Below the pieces are notes generated by a model. The model was not told the DNA's origin and made no database searches. It worked only from the letters and a program-made list of their open reading frames with translations. A stretch of DNA of 64,000 nucleotides from Saccharopolyspora thermophila (GTDB lineage Bacteria; Actinomycetota; Actinomycetes; Mycobacteriales; Pseudonocardiaceae), in assembly GCF_014646075.1 (NCBI RefSeq), contig NZ_BMMT01000008.1, positions 124,001 through 188,000 on the forward strand, written 5' to 3'. Below, piece by piece: positions 54,562-63,104 of the stretch. Both the position numbers and the translations under genes were made by a program. Position 1 is the stretch's first letter; every line of letters starts with the position of its first letter.

Positions 54562-55926
54562 ATGAAGACCGGAGACCGAGTAGTCCAGGAACTGCCGTGG
54601 AAGTGGAACACCCAGGGCACCATCTTCCTCATCGGCGGCCTCGGGTTCATGTTCGACGCCTGGGACGTGGCCCTCAACGGATTCCTCATCCCGCTGGTGG
54701 GCGAGGAGTGGGGCCTCTCACCCGCGGCCCGCGGCTGGGTCGGCACCGCGAACCTCATCGGGATGGCCGTCGGCGCCGTGTTCTGGGGCGCCATCGCCGA
54801 CACCATCGGCCGCAAACGGGCGTTCAGCCTGACGCTGCTGATGTTCTCGGTGTTCTCGCTGGCCGGCGCGGCGTCGCCGGACTTCGTAACGTTCTGTGTG
54901 TTCCGCTTCCTGGCCGGGATCGGGCTGGGCGGCTGCATCCCGGTGGACTACGCGCTGGTCGGCGAGTTCACCCCGGCCCGGGTGCGGGGCCGGGTGCTGA
55001 CCGCGATGGACGTCTGGTGGCCGGTCGGCGCCACCCTGTGCGGGGCGGTGTCGGCCGCGCTGCTGGTGTTTGACAACTGGCGGCTGCTGCTGGTGGTGAT
55101 GGTGCTGCCCGCACTGCTGCTGTTCTGGATCCGCCGCTCGGTGCCGGAGTCGCCGATGTACCTGGTGCGCCAGGGACGGGCCGAGGAGGCCCGGCAGGTG
55201 ATCGACGGGCTGGTGCGGCGCACCGGGGCGCAGGTCGGTCCGTGGGTGCTGCCGGAACCCGCGCCGCAGCCCCGGATGTCCGCCGCCGCGTTCGCCAGGC
55301 AGGCACGGGATTTGTGGCGCTTCAGCCCCGGGATCACCTCGGTGTCGTGGGCGCTGTTTCTGACCGTGTTCCTGGTGTACTACGGTGCTCTGACGTGGCT
55401 GCCGAGCATCCTGGTCAAGCAGGGCTACGGCCACTACGCCGCCTTCATGGTCACCACCCTGATGACCGCGATCGGCATCGTGGGCGTGGTGGTGTCGGCG
55501 TGGCTGGTGGACGCGATCGGCCGCAAGTGGGTGATCGGGCTCAGCGGGCCGCTGTCCGTGCTGGCGCTGGTGTTGTTCGCGGTGCAGCTGGACATCGAAT
55601 CGGCGGCCAAGTGGTGGATCACCGCGTTCGGGTTCCTGATCGAGCTGACCATCCCGGCGCTCTACGCCTACGTGTCCGAGCTGTACCCGACCCGGTTGCG
55701 CGCCAGCGGTTTCGGCTGGGCGTCGACGGTCAGCCGGGTGGGGGCGGGGTTCGTGCCGGTCATCTTCGGTTCGCTGCTGTGGCCGTACCTCGGGCTGCCG
55801 CTGACGTTCGTGGTCATCGGAGGGCTGCTGGTGCTGGCGTCGTTGTGGATGGCGGTGGCCGCACCGGAGACGCGGGGGCGCGAGTTGGACGACGTTGGAG
55901 AGCCGAGCGCCTCAAGCGCGCGGTGA
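54562..55926 (+). CDS. MFS transporter (aromatic acid/niacin-type sugar-porter-like)
   Basis: A 454-residue permease of about 12 helices. The N-terminal FLIGGLGFMFDAWDVALNGF has the acidic residue pair typical of AAHS/NiaP-like importers. Motif A is GAIADTIGRKRAF, and YVSELYPTRLRASGFGW is shared with this group. The start ATG 54562 follows AGGGGAG. It is the last gene of the rightward catabolic operon and probably imports its substrate, likely an aromatic or heteroaromatic acid. Confidence 0.87.
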   Translation: MKTGDRVVQELPWKWNTQGTIFLIGGLGFMFDAWDVALNGFLIPLVGEEWGLSPAARGWVGTANLIGMAVGAVFWGAIADTIGRKRAFSLTLLMFSVFSLAGAASPDFVTFCVFRFLAGIGLGGCIPVDYALVGEFTPARVRGRVLTAMDVWWPVGATLCGAVSAALLVFDNWRLLLVVMVLPALLLFWIRRSVPESPMYLVRQGRAEEARQVIDGLVRRTGAQVGPWVLPEPAPQPRMSAAAFARQARDLWRFSPGITSVSWALFLTVFLVYYGALTWLPSILVKQGYGHYAAFMVTTLMTAIGIVGVVVSAWLVDAIGRKWVIGLSGPLSVLALVLFAVQLDIESAAKWWITAFGFLIELTIPALYAYVSELYPTRLRASGFGWASTVSRVGAGFVPVIFGSLLWPYLGLPLTFVVIGGLLVLASLWMAVAAPETRGRELDDVGEPSASSAR

Positions 55927-55959
55927 ACCGTTGACACACGGTGAGTTCAGTGAGGAGCC

Positions 55960-56051
55960 AGGGGCGCCCCGGACTGAAGGTGATCCCCCGTGGTTGGGCT
56001 GAGGAATTCAGTTCCGATCATCGGGGACCACTTCAGCCGCGGGGTGCCCCT
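55960..56051. terminator. Large imperfect inverted repeat between convergent genes
   Basis: Arms of 29 bases at 55960-55988 and 56023-56051 share AGGGGC, CCCCG, CTGAAG and TCCCC blocks in inverted order, with a smaller stem between them. The structure ends at the thiolase stop codon. It could terminate both transcripts, or it may be a small mobile-element remnant. Confidence 0.5.
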
Positions 56052-57256
56052 CAGACCCGTTCGAAGACCGCGGCCAGGCCCTGGCCGCCGCCGATGCACA
56101 TCGTCTCCAGACCGTAGCGGGCCTCCCGGCGCTGCATCTCGCGCGACAGCGTCGCGAGGATGCGGCAGCCGGTGGCGCCCAGCGGGTGCCCCAGCGAGAT
56201 ACCGGAACCGTTGACGTTGAGCCGGTCGAAGTCGGCGGGCTTGAACTCCCACTCACGGGTGCACGCCAGCACCTGGGCCGCGAACGCCTCGTTCAGCTCG
56301 ATCAGGTCCATGTCGGCGAGGGTGAGACCAGCGCGCTGCAGGGCCTTGGCGGTGGCCGGGACCGGACCGATGCCCATGGTGCGCGGCGGCACCCCGGCCC
56401 GCGCCCACGACACCAGCCGCACCAGCGGCCGCAGGCCCAGCTCGGCGGCGCGTTCCGGCGTGGTCACCACGCACACCGCCGCGGCGTCGTTCTGCCCGCT
56501 GGCGTTGCCCGCGGTGACGGTGGCCTCCGGGTCGGACTTGCCCAGCACCGGCTGCAAGGCGGCCAAGGTGTCCACAGTGGTCTCTGGCCGCGGGTGCTCG
56601 TCGACCTCCACCACGGTGTCGCCCTTGCGGGAGGGCACCGTCACCGGCACGATCTCCTCGGCGAAGATCCCGGCCTGCTGCGCGGCACCGGCCCGCTGCT
56701 GGGAGCGCGCGGCCAGCTCGTCCTGCTCGGCGCGGGAGATCCCGTACTCCCGGCGCAGATTCTCCGCGGTCTCCAGCATCCCGCCCGGCACCGGGAAGTT
56801 CCTGCCGCCGGCGGTGACCCGGCCGCGCGCCAGCGAGTCGTGCAGCTCCAGGCTGCCCCGGATGCCCCAGCGGGCCTCGGTGGTGTACAGCGGGGCGTTG
56901 CTCATGCTCTCCGCGCCGCCGGCCAGCACCACGTCGCTGACCCCGGTCTGCACCTGCATCGCGGCGTCCACAATGGCCTGCAGACCGGAGCCGCAGCGAC
57001 GGTCCACCTGGGAGCCGCCGACCTCGACGGGCAGGCCGGCGTCCAGGGCGGCGACGCGGCCGATCGCGGGGGCGTCGGAGTTCGGGTAGCACTGGCCGAG
57101 GATCACCTCGTCGACCGCCTCGCCGGGCAGCCCGGTGCGGTCCAGCAGCGCCCTGATCACCGTCGCTGCCAGGTCAACCGCGGGCACGGTCCTGAACACC
57201 CCGCCGAACCGGCCGATCGGGGTCCGCAGCGGTTCGCAGATCACCGCTTCGCGCAT
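56051..57256 (-). CDS. Thiolase (acetyl-CoA acyltransferase)
   Basis: A 401-residue degradative-type thiolase. The nucleophilic Cys is in VDRRCGSGLQAIVDAAMQ, the His in GSGISLGHPLGATGCR and the second Cys in MCIGGGQGLAAVFE. GGAESMSNAPLY and IELNEAFAAQVLA are also family segments. ATG 57256 follows AAGGAG. It is divergent from the 3-hydroxyacyl-CoA dehydrogenase, its natural pathway partner in beta-oxidation-like breakdown of dicarboxyl-CoA esters. Confidence 0.92.
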   Translation of the reverse strand: MREAVICEPLRTPIGRFGGVFRTVPAVDLAATVIRALLDRTGLPGEAVDEVILGQCYPNSDAPAIGRVAALDAGLPVEVGGSQVDRRCGSGLQAIVDAAMQVQTGVSDVVLAGGAESMSNAPLYTTEARWGIRGSLELHDSLARGRVTAGGRNFPVPGGMLETAENLRREYGISRAEQDELAARSQQRAGAAQQAGIFAEEIVPVTVPSRKGDTVVEVDEHPRPETTVDTLAALQPVLGKSDPEATVTAGNASGQNDAAAVCVVTTPERAAELGLRPLVRLVSWARAGVPPRTMGIGPVPATAKALQRAGLTLADMDLIELNEAFAAQVLACTREWEFKPADFDRLNVNGSGISLGHPLGATGCRILATLSREMQRREARYGLETMCIGGGQGLAAVFERV

Positions 57257-57441
57257 CGCTCGCTCCTTCGAGTTCCGGTGACGGCCGCTCCACCGGCCTT
57301 TTTCCGTTCGTAGCACAGCGCCGCTGGTGGCCGGAACACGCGAGGATTATGTTGAGCTGCGTCTTACTGGATAGGCAATTCGGTATTGGACGGTCTTGGC
57401 GCTTCGTGCGAAGGTGCGTCGAGGGACGAGGGAGGTCGACC

Positions 57442-58965
57442 ATGCAGTGGGCGCAGCGGGTCAGCGCGGTGCGGGTGATCGGCACCGGCGTGATGGGGCG
57501 CGGCATCGCGCAACTGGCCGCGGCCGCCGGGCTCGACGTCGAGCTCGCCGACGCCCGCCCGGAGGCCGTGTCGGCCGCCGTCGACCACGTGGGGCAGATG
57601 CTCGACAAGCTCGTCGCCAAGGGCCGACTGGGCGCCGACGACGCCGCGACCGCCCGCGCCCGGCTCCGGCCGGTGGACTCCCCGCTGGCCGCCACCACGT
57701 GCGACCTGGTGATCGAAGCCGTCCGCGAGGACCTGGACACCAAGCGCGAGCTGTTCGCCGAGCTGGAGAAGGTGTGCCCGGCGCACACCGTGTTCGCCAC
57801 CAACACCAGCTCGCTGTCGGTGACCTCGATCGCCACCGCGCTCGCCGACCCCACCCGCCTGGCCGGGCTGCACTTCTTCAACCCGGTCCCGCTGATGCGG
57901 CTGGTCGAGGTGATCCCCGGCGCCCGGACCGCCGGGTGGATCCCCGACGCGCTCACCGACCTGGTGCGGCGGCTCGGCCACCAGCCGGTGCGCGCCACCG
58001 ACACCCCCGGCTTCCTGGTCAACCACGCCGGTCGCGGCCTGGTCACCGAGGCGCTGCAGATCCTGGCCGAGGGCCTGGCCACGCCGGTCGACGTGGACCG
58101 GATCTCCCGCGACACGCTCGGACTGCGGATGGGCCCGTTCGAGCTGATGGACCTCACCGGCCTGGATGTCACGCACCCGGCGATGGAGAGCATCTGGTCC
58201 GGCTACTACGGCGACCCGCGGCTGCGGCCCTCGCCGATCACCCGGTCCCGGAGGGAGGCGGGCCTGCTCGGCCGCAAGACCGGGGAGGGCTGGTACCGCT
58301 ACGACGGCGGGGTGAAGCAGGAGCAGCCCGAGCCGGAGGCTCCGGAGGTGACGGGGCTGCCGGTCTGGTCGGACAACGCGGAACTGCTCGACGCACTCGT
58401 GGCGGCGGGCGTCCCGGTGGAGCGCGGCGAGGAACCCTCCGGTGAGGCGGTGGTGCTGCTCGCCCCGTACGGCCACAGCGCGGCGACCGCGGCCCTGTCG
58501 GCCGGGCTGCCCGCGGCCCGGGTCTGCGGGGTCGACCCCCTCGGCGGCGACAAGCGCTACACGCTCACCGTGCATCCGGCGGTGGACCCGCAGCTCGCCC
58601 GCGCGGCCTGGGCGGCGCTGGCCGCCACCGGACGAGCCGTGACGGTGGTCCGCGACGGCACGGGCATGATCGCGCAACGCCTGCTCGCATCCATCGTCAA
58701 CACCGGCTGCTTCATCGCCGAACAGCGGCTGGCCGCGCCCGCGGACATCGACACCGCGGTGCGCATGGCGTTGGGATACCCGCGCGGACCACTGGAGTGG
58801 GGCCAGCACGTGGGCCCGCGCTGCATCCTCACCGTGCTGCGCGCACTGCACTCGGCCACCGGCGACCCGCGCTACCGCCCGAGCCGCTGGCTGGTCGAGC
58901 GCGCCGAACTGGGGCTGGCGCTCACCGAAACCGGAACCACCCCTCAGGACGTGCTCGCCCGCTGA
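57442..58965 (+). CDS. 3-hydroxyacyl-CoA dehydrogenase (PaaH-like)
   Basis: A 507-residue NAD-dependent dehydrogenase. The Rossmann motif is VIGTGVMGRGIAQLAAAAGL. ATNTSSLSVTSIA, HFFNPVPLMRLVEV (catalytic His-Glu system) and TPGFLVNHAGRGLVTEAL follow. A second HCDH-type C-terminal domain (GMIAQRLLASIVNTGCFIAE) makes it longer than monodomain forms and matches PaaH/adipyl-CoA-type enzymes. ATG 57442 follows GGGAGG. It probably oxidises 3-hydroxyacyl-CoA made in the nearby pathway, feeding the thiolase. Confidence 0.9.
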   Translation: MQWAQRVSAVRVIGTGVMGRGIAQLAAAAGLDVELADARPEAVSAAVDHVGQMLDKLVAKGRLGADDAATARARLRPVDSPLAATTCDLVIEAVREDLDTKRELFAELEKVCPAHTVFATNTSSLSVTSIATALADPTRLAGLHFFNPVPLMRLVEVIPGARTAGWIPDALTDLVRRLGHQPVRATDTPGFLVNHAGRGLVTEALQILAEGLATPVDVDRISRDTLGLRMGPFELMDLTGLDVTHPAMESIWSGYYGDPRLRPSPITRSRREAGLLGRKTGEGWYRYDGGVKQEQPEPEAPEVTGLPVWSDNAELLDALVAAGVPVERGEEPSGEAVVLLAPYGHSAATAALSAGLPAARVCGVDPLGGDKRYTLTVHPAVDPQLARAAWAALAATGRAVTVVRDGTGMIAQRLLASIVNTGCFIAEQRLAAPADIDTAVRMALGYPRGPLEWGQHVGPRCILTVLRALHSATGDPRYRPSRWLVERAELGLALTETGTTPQDVLAR

Positions 58966-59087
58966 CCGTCACGCCCTCACCAGGTGGCCGAGGCGTCCTT
59001 CACCATAGTTGGGAAATCGACGTAGATGTAACTCCACAGTGGAGCGTTGCGTTGGTCTCGTCGCGCACCGCGGGTCGCGTGGCCCGT

Positions 59088-59564
59088 TCATCCCTGCTGT
59101 GTGCTGTTGGCTTCGCGGAGGGTGCGCATCGCCTGGGCCAGAGCGGCCGACTCCTCCTTTCCCAGCGGCGCCAGGACGCGGCGGCGCAGGACCTCGGCGG
59201 TCGCCTTGCGCGCGCGCCGGGCGACGTCGAGTCCGTGGTCGGTGAGCACCGCGTAGGTGACGCGGCGGTCGGTCTCGCACGGTTGGCGGCGGATCAGGTC
59301 GGCCCGGGCGAGGCGGTCGGCGACCTTGGTGAAGCCGCCGCTGCTGAGTGCGGCCTCGCGGGCGAGCTTGGTCATCGGCATCCGGTGGTCGGGCGAGCGG
59401 ACCAGGCGCAGCAGGATGTCGAACGCCGCCGGGGCGAGGTCGAACTGCTCGCCGATCTCGGCCATGAGCCGGTCCTGGGTGACGTGGTAGCCCTCGATGA
59501 CCAGGCCCCACCAGGTGATGATCTCGTCATCGTCGGTGCACGGGTCGGGGGCGGTGCTGCTCAC
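59088..59564 (-). CDS. MarR family transcriptional regulator
   Basis: A 158-residue winged-helix repressor. The DNA-binding core is MPMTKLAREAALSSGGFTKV, then ADRLARADLIRRQPCETDRR (wing with DRR). It is divergent from the wrbA-like flavodoxin gene, and palindromes lie between them. MarR regulators paired with quinone reductases commonly sense quinones or electrophiles; that is inference here. Confidence 0.88.
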   Translation of the reverse strand: MSSTAPDPCTDDDEIITWWGLVIEGYHVTQDRLMAEIGEQFDLAPAAFDILLRLVRSPDHRMPMTKLAREAALSSGGFTKVADRLARADLIRRQPCETDRRVTYAVLTDHGLDVARRARKATAEVLRRRVLAPLGKEESAALAQAMRTLREANSTQQG

Positions 59565-59622
59565 GGATTGCTCCTCCTGGCTGTGCTGTTCGATCCCAGT
59601 CTACCCGAGATGGCTCACGTGG

Positions 59623-59675
59623 AAATCTCTTGCGCAGAAGATTTATCCTGAGTACTGTCTTTCTCGAAAGAGAAA
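59623..59675. promoter_or_regulatory. wrbA promoter with MarR-type palindromes
   Basis: A 22-bp palindrome with AAATCT/AGATTT ends (59623-59644, 9 of 11 pairs) overlaps a -35-like TTGCGC (59630-59635). A -10-like TACTGT lies 17 bases further (59653-59658). A second dyad, TTTCTC-GAAA-GAGAAA (59660-59675), follows the -10. This arrangement suits repression by the divergent MarR. Confidence 0.55.
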
Positions 59676-59717
59676 TTTGCGGCTGTCTCCGCCGCCCGTG
59701 AACAGGAGCGTTCGACC

Positions 59718-60335
59718 GTGAGCAACCCCGTGAAGCTCAGCGTCATCTACTACTCGTCGACCGGCGTCGGCACCGAGATCGCCAACACGCTGGTTGCCGA
59801 GGCGGAAGCCGCCGGCGCCGAGGTGCGGCTGCGTCGTGTCCCCGAACTCGCCCCTGACGCGGCGATCGACAGCAACCCCGCGTGGCGCGCCAACGTCGAG
59901 GCCACCCGGTCGGTGCCCGAGGCCACCCCGGACGACGTGGTGTGGGCCGACGCGGTGATCTTCGGCTCGCCGACTCGGTTCGGCAACATCGCCTCGCAGC
60001 TCAAGCAGTTCATCGACACCCTCGGCGGCCAGTGGGCGCAGGGCCAGCTCGCCGACAAAATCTACAGCGGCTTCACCTCCAGCTCCACCGCGCACGGCGG
60101 GCAGGAGTCCACGCTGCTGGCGCTGTACAACACCTTCCACCACTTCGGTGGCATCGTGGTGGCCCCGGGCTTCACCGACGGCGCCAAGTTCGCCGACGGC
60201 AACCCGTACGGGACCAGCCACGTCGACGCCCAGGGCGCGAACAAGGTCGACGACGTCACCCGCGCCGCGGCGGCCGTGCAGGCCCGCCGCGTGGTCGCCA
60301 TCGCCCGCGCCCTGAAGAACGGCCAGGCGTCCTGA
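59718..60335 (+). CDS. wrbA: NAD(P)H:quinone oxidoreductase, WrbA flavodoxin-like
   Basis: A 205-residue FMN protein that reduces quinones by two electrons. FMN-contact loops are YYSSTGVGTEIANTL and FGSPTRFGNIASQLKQFIDT, and FTSSSTAHGGQESTLLALYN is the WrbA signature. The GTG start follows CAGGAGC. Its promoter carries palindromes for the divergent MarR. Confidence 0.9.
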   Translation: MSNPVKLSVIYYSSTGVGTEIANTLVAEAEAAGAEVRLRRVPELAPDAAIDSNPAWRANVEATRSVPEATPDDVVWADAVIFGSPTRFGNIASQLKQFIDTLGGQWAQGQLADKIYSGFTSSSTAHGGQESTLLALYNTFHHFGGIVVAPGFTDGAKFADGNPYGTSHVDAQGANKVDDVTRAAAAVQARRVVAIARALKNGQAS

Positions 60336-60359
60336 TCCCACGCAGGTGATCACCCCGTG

Positions 60360-60441
60360 AGCCCCCAAGTTTCCCGACCTCAGGCGAATTCGGGAACCTC
60401 GTGCGGGGTATCCTTCCAAGGATAGGCAACACTTGGGGGCT
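60360..60441. repeat. Cloverleaf-like intergenic repeat, copy 4 (possible terminator)
   Basis: Outer stem AGCCCCCAAGT (60360-60370) with ACTTGGGGGCT (60431-60441), 11 perfect pairs. Inside are TTCCCGA/TCGGGAA (60371-60377 / 60390-60396) and TATCCTT/AAGGATA (60409-60415 / 60418-60424). The result is a three-way junction between convergent wrbA and the phosphopantetheinyl transferase gene. Confidence 0.6.
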
Positions 60442-60540
60442 TTCGGGGGTGGGGACGCGGGTTCGCCGCGTGTGGACTGTGGTCGTCCGTGGGTGCCGGG
60501 TGGGGGAGCACCCGGCCGGTGCGCGTGGGCTCCTCCGCGC

Positions 60541-61194
60541 TCACAACCGGGGCACGGCGATCGCCGTGACCACCAGGCCGTCGCGGGCCAGCCACCGGCC
60601 GGTGAACCCGGTCAGCGGTCGTCCGTCCACCGGCGGGCCCTGCTTGCGCAGCCGCGCGGTGAAGGTGCCCTCGCCGAACTCCAGCTCCGCGTCCTCGAAC
60701 CCCAGCCACTCCCGGGCCAGCGGATACCACGCCTTGTAGACGGATTCCTTGCAGCTGAACAGGATGCGATCCCAGTGCACCGAAGGTCGCGCCGCCGACA
60801 GCCGCACCAGCCGCTCCCGCTCCGTCGGCAGCGAGACGACGTCCAGCACACCGTCGGGCAACCGGTCGTGCGGCTCGGCGTCGATGCCGACGGCGTGCAC
60901 CTGGTCCTTCCGCGCGGCCACCGCCGCCCGGTAGCCCGCGCAGTGCGTGATGCTGCCGATCACCCCCGCGGGCCACTGCGGTGCCCCGCGCTCCCCGGGC
61001 AGCAGCGGCGCGGGCTCGACGCCCAACCGCTCCAGCGCCCGCCGCGCGCACCAGCGGCCGGTGGTGAACTCCCGCCGGCGCTTGTCGACCGCGCGCGCGA
61101 TCACGGCCTCCTCCTCGGCGAACAGCACGGCGTCCGGCGGATCGGCGAACGCCTCGGCGGAACTGACCTGGGTGGGCAGCAGTTCCTCAATCAC
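60541..61194 (-). CDS. 4'-phosphopantetheinyl transferase
   Basis: A 217-residue Sfp/EntD-type enzyme that activates carrier proteins of polyketide, peptide or siderophore synthases. Motifs are EFTTGRWCARRALERLG, GSITHCAGYRAAVAA, VGIDAEPHD (Mg-binding Asp) and FSCKESVYKAWYPL (Glu/Lys). The size fits the EntD-like subgroup. The GTG start follows GGAGGG. No carrier-protein genes are nearby, so it acts in trans. Confidence 0.92.
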   Translation of the reverse strand: MIEELLPTQVSSAEAFADPPDAVLFAEEEAVIARAVDKRRREFTTGRWCARRALERLGVEPAPLLPGERGAPQWPAGVIGSITHCAGYRAAVAARKDQVHAVGIDAEPHDRLPDGVLDVVSLPTERERLVRLSAARPSVHWDRILFSCKESVYKAWYPLAREWLGFEDAELEFGEGTFTARLRKQGPPVDGRPLTGFTGRWLARDGLVVTAIAVPRL

Positions 61195-61329
61195 CGTCGG
61201 CCCTCCACCCGGGGCGTGGACATCTGCACGCAGCCACCGTAGCGCGGCGCGCCGAGGTGTGATCGAGCACCAATCCCACTTCGTGGGGTTGGGTTTACAG
61301 CGGCGGACCGCGTCGATACCGTCAGCCCC

Positions 61330-61404
61330 ATGATCCGGACAGCGGCCCTGACCACACGGGGGTACGTGGACTTCCTCCGCGTGTCCTCCGCACTCTGTTG
61401 CTGA
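61330..61404 (+). CDS. Cysteine-ending leader peptide upstream of sulfonate transporter
   Basis: A 24-residue open frame, MIRTAALTTRGYVDF then LRVSSALCC, followed by a stop. The VDxxRVxxxLC pattern and terminal Cys pair match small leader peptides described upstream of sulfur-assimilation genes in actinomycetes. A GC-rich hairpin lies just downstream (61423-61443). Ribosome stalling at the Cys codons during cysteine shortage would be expected to raise expression of the transporter at 61531; this is inference from known leaders. Confidence 0.7.
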   Translation: MIRTAALTTRGYVDFLRVSSALCC

Positions 61405-61422
61405 CGCCCTGATCCGCCTTCA

Positions 61423-61443
61423 CGCGCGCCGGTCCGGCGCGTG
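61423..61443 (+). promoter_or_regulatory. GC-rich hairpin after leader peptide (possible attenuator)
   Basis: Inverted arms of 10 bases at 61423-61432 and 61434-61443 (one G-T pair) centre on CCGGTCCGG. The stem starts 18 bases after the leader stop and lies about 90 bases before the permease ATG. Confidence 0.45.
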
Positions 61444-61530
61444 CTCCTGCTTCCCGAACTCTTCTTCCGTGCTCGCAGCAGCGCGGCCCCGCCCGTGGCC
61501 GCGTTGCGCCCTGCCCTGCGGAGATCCCCC

Positions 61531-62400
61531 ATGACAGCGTCCCTGAGCAGTACCGGGCGCGCGCCCACCGAAGCGCGCGCCGACCGAGATCCGATCCCCG
61601 TGACCACCGTGCGGACCCGCACCGCCCGGCGCGAGAACCGCGTTCCCCGCTGGGTTTTCAAACTCGTCAGCCCCGTCGCGCTGGTGGCGCTCTGGCAGCT
61701 GCTCAGCAGCACCGGGGTGCTCAGCGACGACATCCTGGCCTCGCCCGCCACGGTGCTGGGCACCGGGGTGGGACTGTGGGAGGAAGGCCGCCTCCAGGAG
61801 GCGATCCTGACCTCCGTGCAGCGCGTCGGCGCGGGCCTGGCCATCGGCGTCGTGGCGGCCGTGGTGCTGGCCACGCTGTCGGGGCTGTTCCGCCGCGGCG
61901 AGGACATCATCGACGCCCCCATGCAGATGCTGCGCACAGTGCCGGTGATCGGCCTGATCCCGCTGCTGATCATCTGGTTCGGCATCGGCGAGCAGCCCAA
62001 GATCGTGCTCATCTCGCTGGCGGTGACCTTCCCGCTGTACATGAACATCTACGGCGGCATCCGCAACGTCGACGCCGGGCTGGTGGAGGCCGCCAAGACC
62101 CTCGGCCTGGGCTGGTTCGCGCAGGTGCGGCACGTCATCCTGCCCGCCGCCATGCCCAACGCCCTGGTCGGGCTGCGGTACTCGCTGGGTTCGGCGTGGC
62201 TGGCGCTGGTGTTCGGCGAGACCATCAACGCCACCGCGGGCATCGGCTACGAGATGAACATGGCACGCGAGTTCCTGCAGACCGACGTCATCGTGGTCTG
62301 CCTGGTGCTCTACGCGTTGCTCGGCCTCGTCGCCGACTTCGTCGTCCGACTGCTGGAGAGGGTGGTGCTGGCATGGCGACCGGCGTTCAGCGGCGCGTAG
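61531..62400 (+). CDS. ssuC: Sulfonate/nitrate-type ABC transporter permease
   Basis: A 289-residue permease of the TauT/SsuC family. It has a charged N-terminus of about 45 residues and then about six helices. The coupling loop is GGIRNVDAGLVEAAKTLGLG then WFAQVRHVILPAAMPNALVG, and RTVPVIGLIPLLIIWFGIGE is diagnostic. The leader peptide upstream and the monooxygenase stub downstream both point to organosulfur import. No substrate-binding protein is seen in the window. Confidence 0.85.
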   Translation: MTASLSSTGRAPTEARADRDPIPVTTVRTRTARRENRVPRWVFKLVSPVALVALWQLLSSTGVLSDDILASPATVLGTGVGLWEEGRLQEAILTSVQRVGAGLAIGVVAAVVLATLSGLFRRGEDIIDAPMQMLRTVPVIGLIPLLIIWFGIGEQPKIVLISLAVTFPLYMNIYGGIRNVDAGLVEAAKTLGLGWFAQVRHVILPAAMPNALVGLRYSLGSAWLALVFGETINATAGIGYEMNMAREFLQTDVIVVCLVLYALLGLVADFVVRLLERVVLAWRPAFSGA

Positions 62401-63104
62401 TGAAGCCGGCCGTGGTGCACGGGCTGACCCGCCGCTTCGGCGACCGTACCGTGCTCGACGAGCTCGACCTGGAGATCGAACCCGGCCAGTTCGTGGCGCT
62501 GCTCGGTCCGAGCGGCTGCGGCAAGAGCACCCTGCTGCGCATCCTCGCCGACCTCGACCGCGAGATCACCGGCGAGGTGGAGGTGGCGGCGCGCCGTGCG
62601 GTGGCGTTCCAGGCACCGCGGCTGATGCCGTGGAAGCGCGTGTGGCGCAACGTGGTCCTCGGCCTGCCCGGGCGGCCGGACAAGCAACGGGCGGTCGCCG
62701 CGCTGGAGGAGGTCGGGCTCGGCCACCGGGTCGACGTCTGGCCCAAGGTGCTCTCCGGCGGCGAGGCGCAGCGCGCGTCGCTGGCCCGGGCCCTGGTGCG
62801 CGAACCGGACCTGCTGCTGCTCGACGAACCGTTCTCGGCGCTGGACGCGCTGACCCGGATCAGGGCGCAGCAACTGGTCGGCCAGCTGTGGCAGCGGCAC
62901 GGCTGCGCCATCCTGCTCGTCACCCACGACGTGGAGGAGGCCCTGCTGCTGGCCGACCGCGTGCTGGTGATGCGCGACGGGCGCATCCGCTACGACCAGG
63001 TCCTCGACCTGGAGCGCCCCCGCGACGTCGCCGACCCAACCTTCGTCGCCCTGCGCGCGGACCTGCTGTCCTGGCTGGGCGTCGGAACGCGCGAGCAGGA
63101 ATGA
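62373..63104 (+). CDS. ssuB: Sulfonate/nitrate-type ABC transporter ATP-binding protein
   Basis: A 243-residue ATPase. Walker A is LLGPSGCGKST, the Q-loop is VAFQAPRLMPWKRVWRNV, the signature VLSGGEAQRASLARAL, Walker B LLLLDEPFSALD and the H-loop LVTHDVEEAL. The short QAPRLMPW region matches SsuB/NrtD. It overlaps the permease by 28 bases; ATG 62373 is chosen because GGAGAGGGTGG precedes it. It works with ssuC. Confidence 0.88.
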   Translation: MATGVQRRVVKPAVVHGLTRRFGDRTVLDELDLEIEPGQFVALLGPSGCGKSTLLRILADLDREITGEVEVAARRAVAFQAPRLMPWKRVWRNVVLGLPGRPDKQRAVAALEEVGLGHRVDVWPKVLSGGEAQRASLARALVREPDLLLLDEPFSALDALTRIRAQQLVGQLWQRHGCAILLVTHDVEEALLLADRVLVMRDGRIRYDQVLDLERPRDVADPTFVALRADLLSWLGVGTREQE

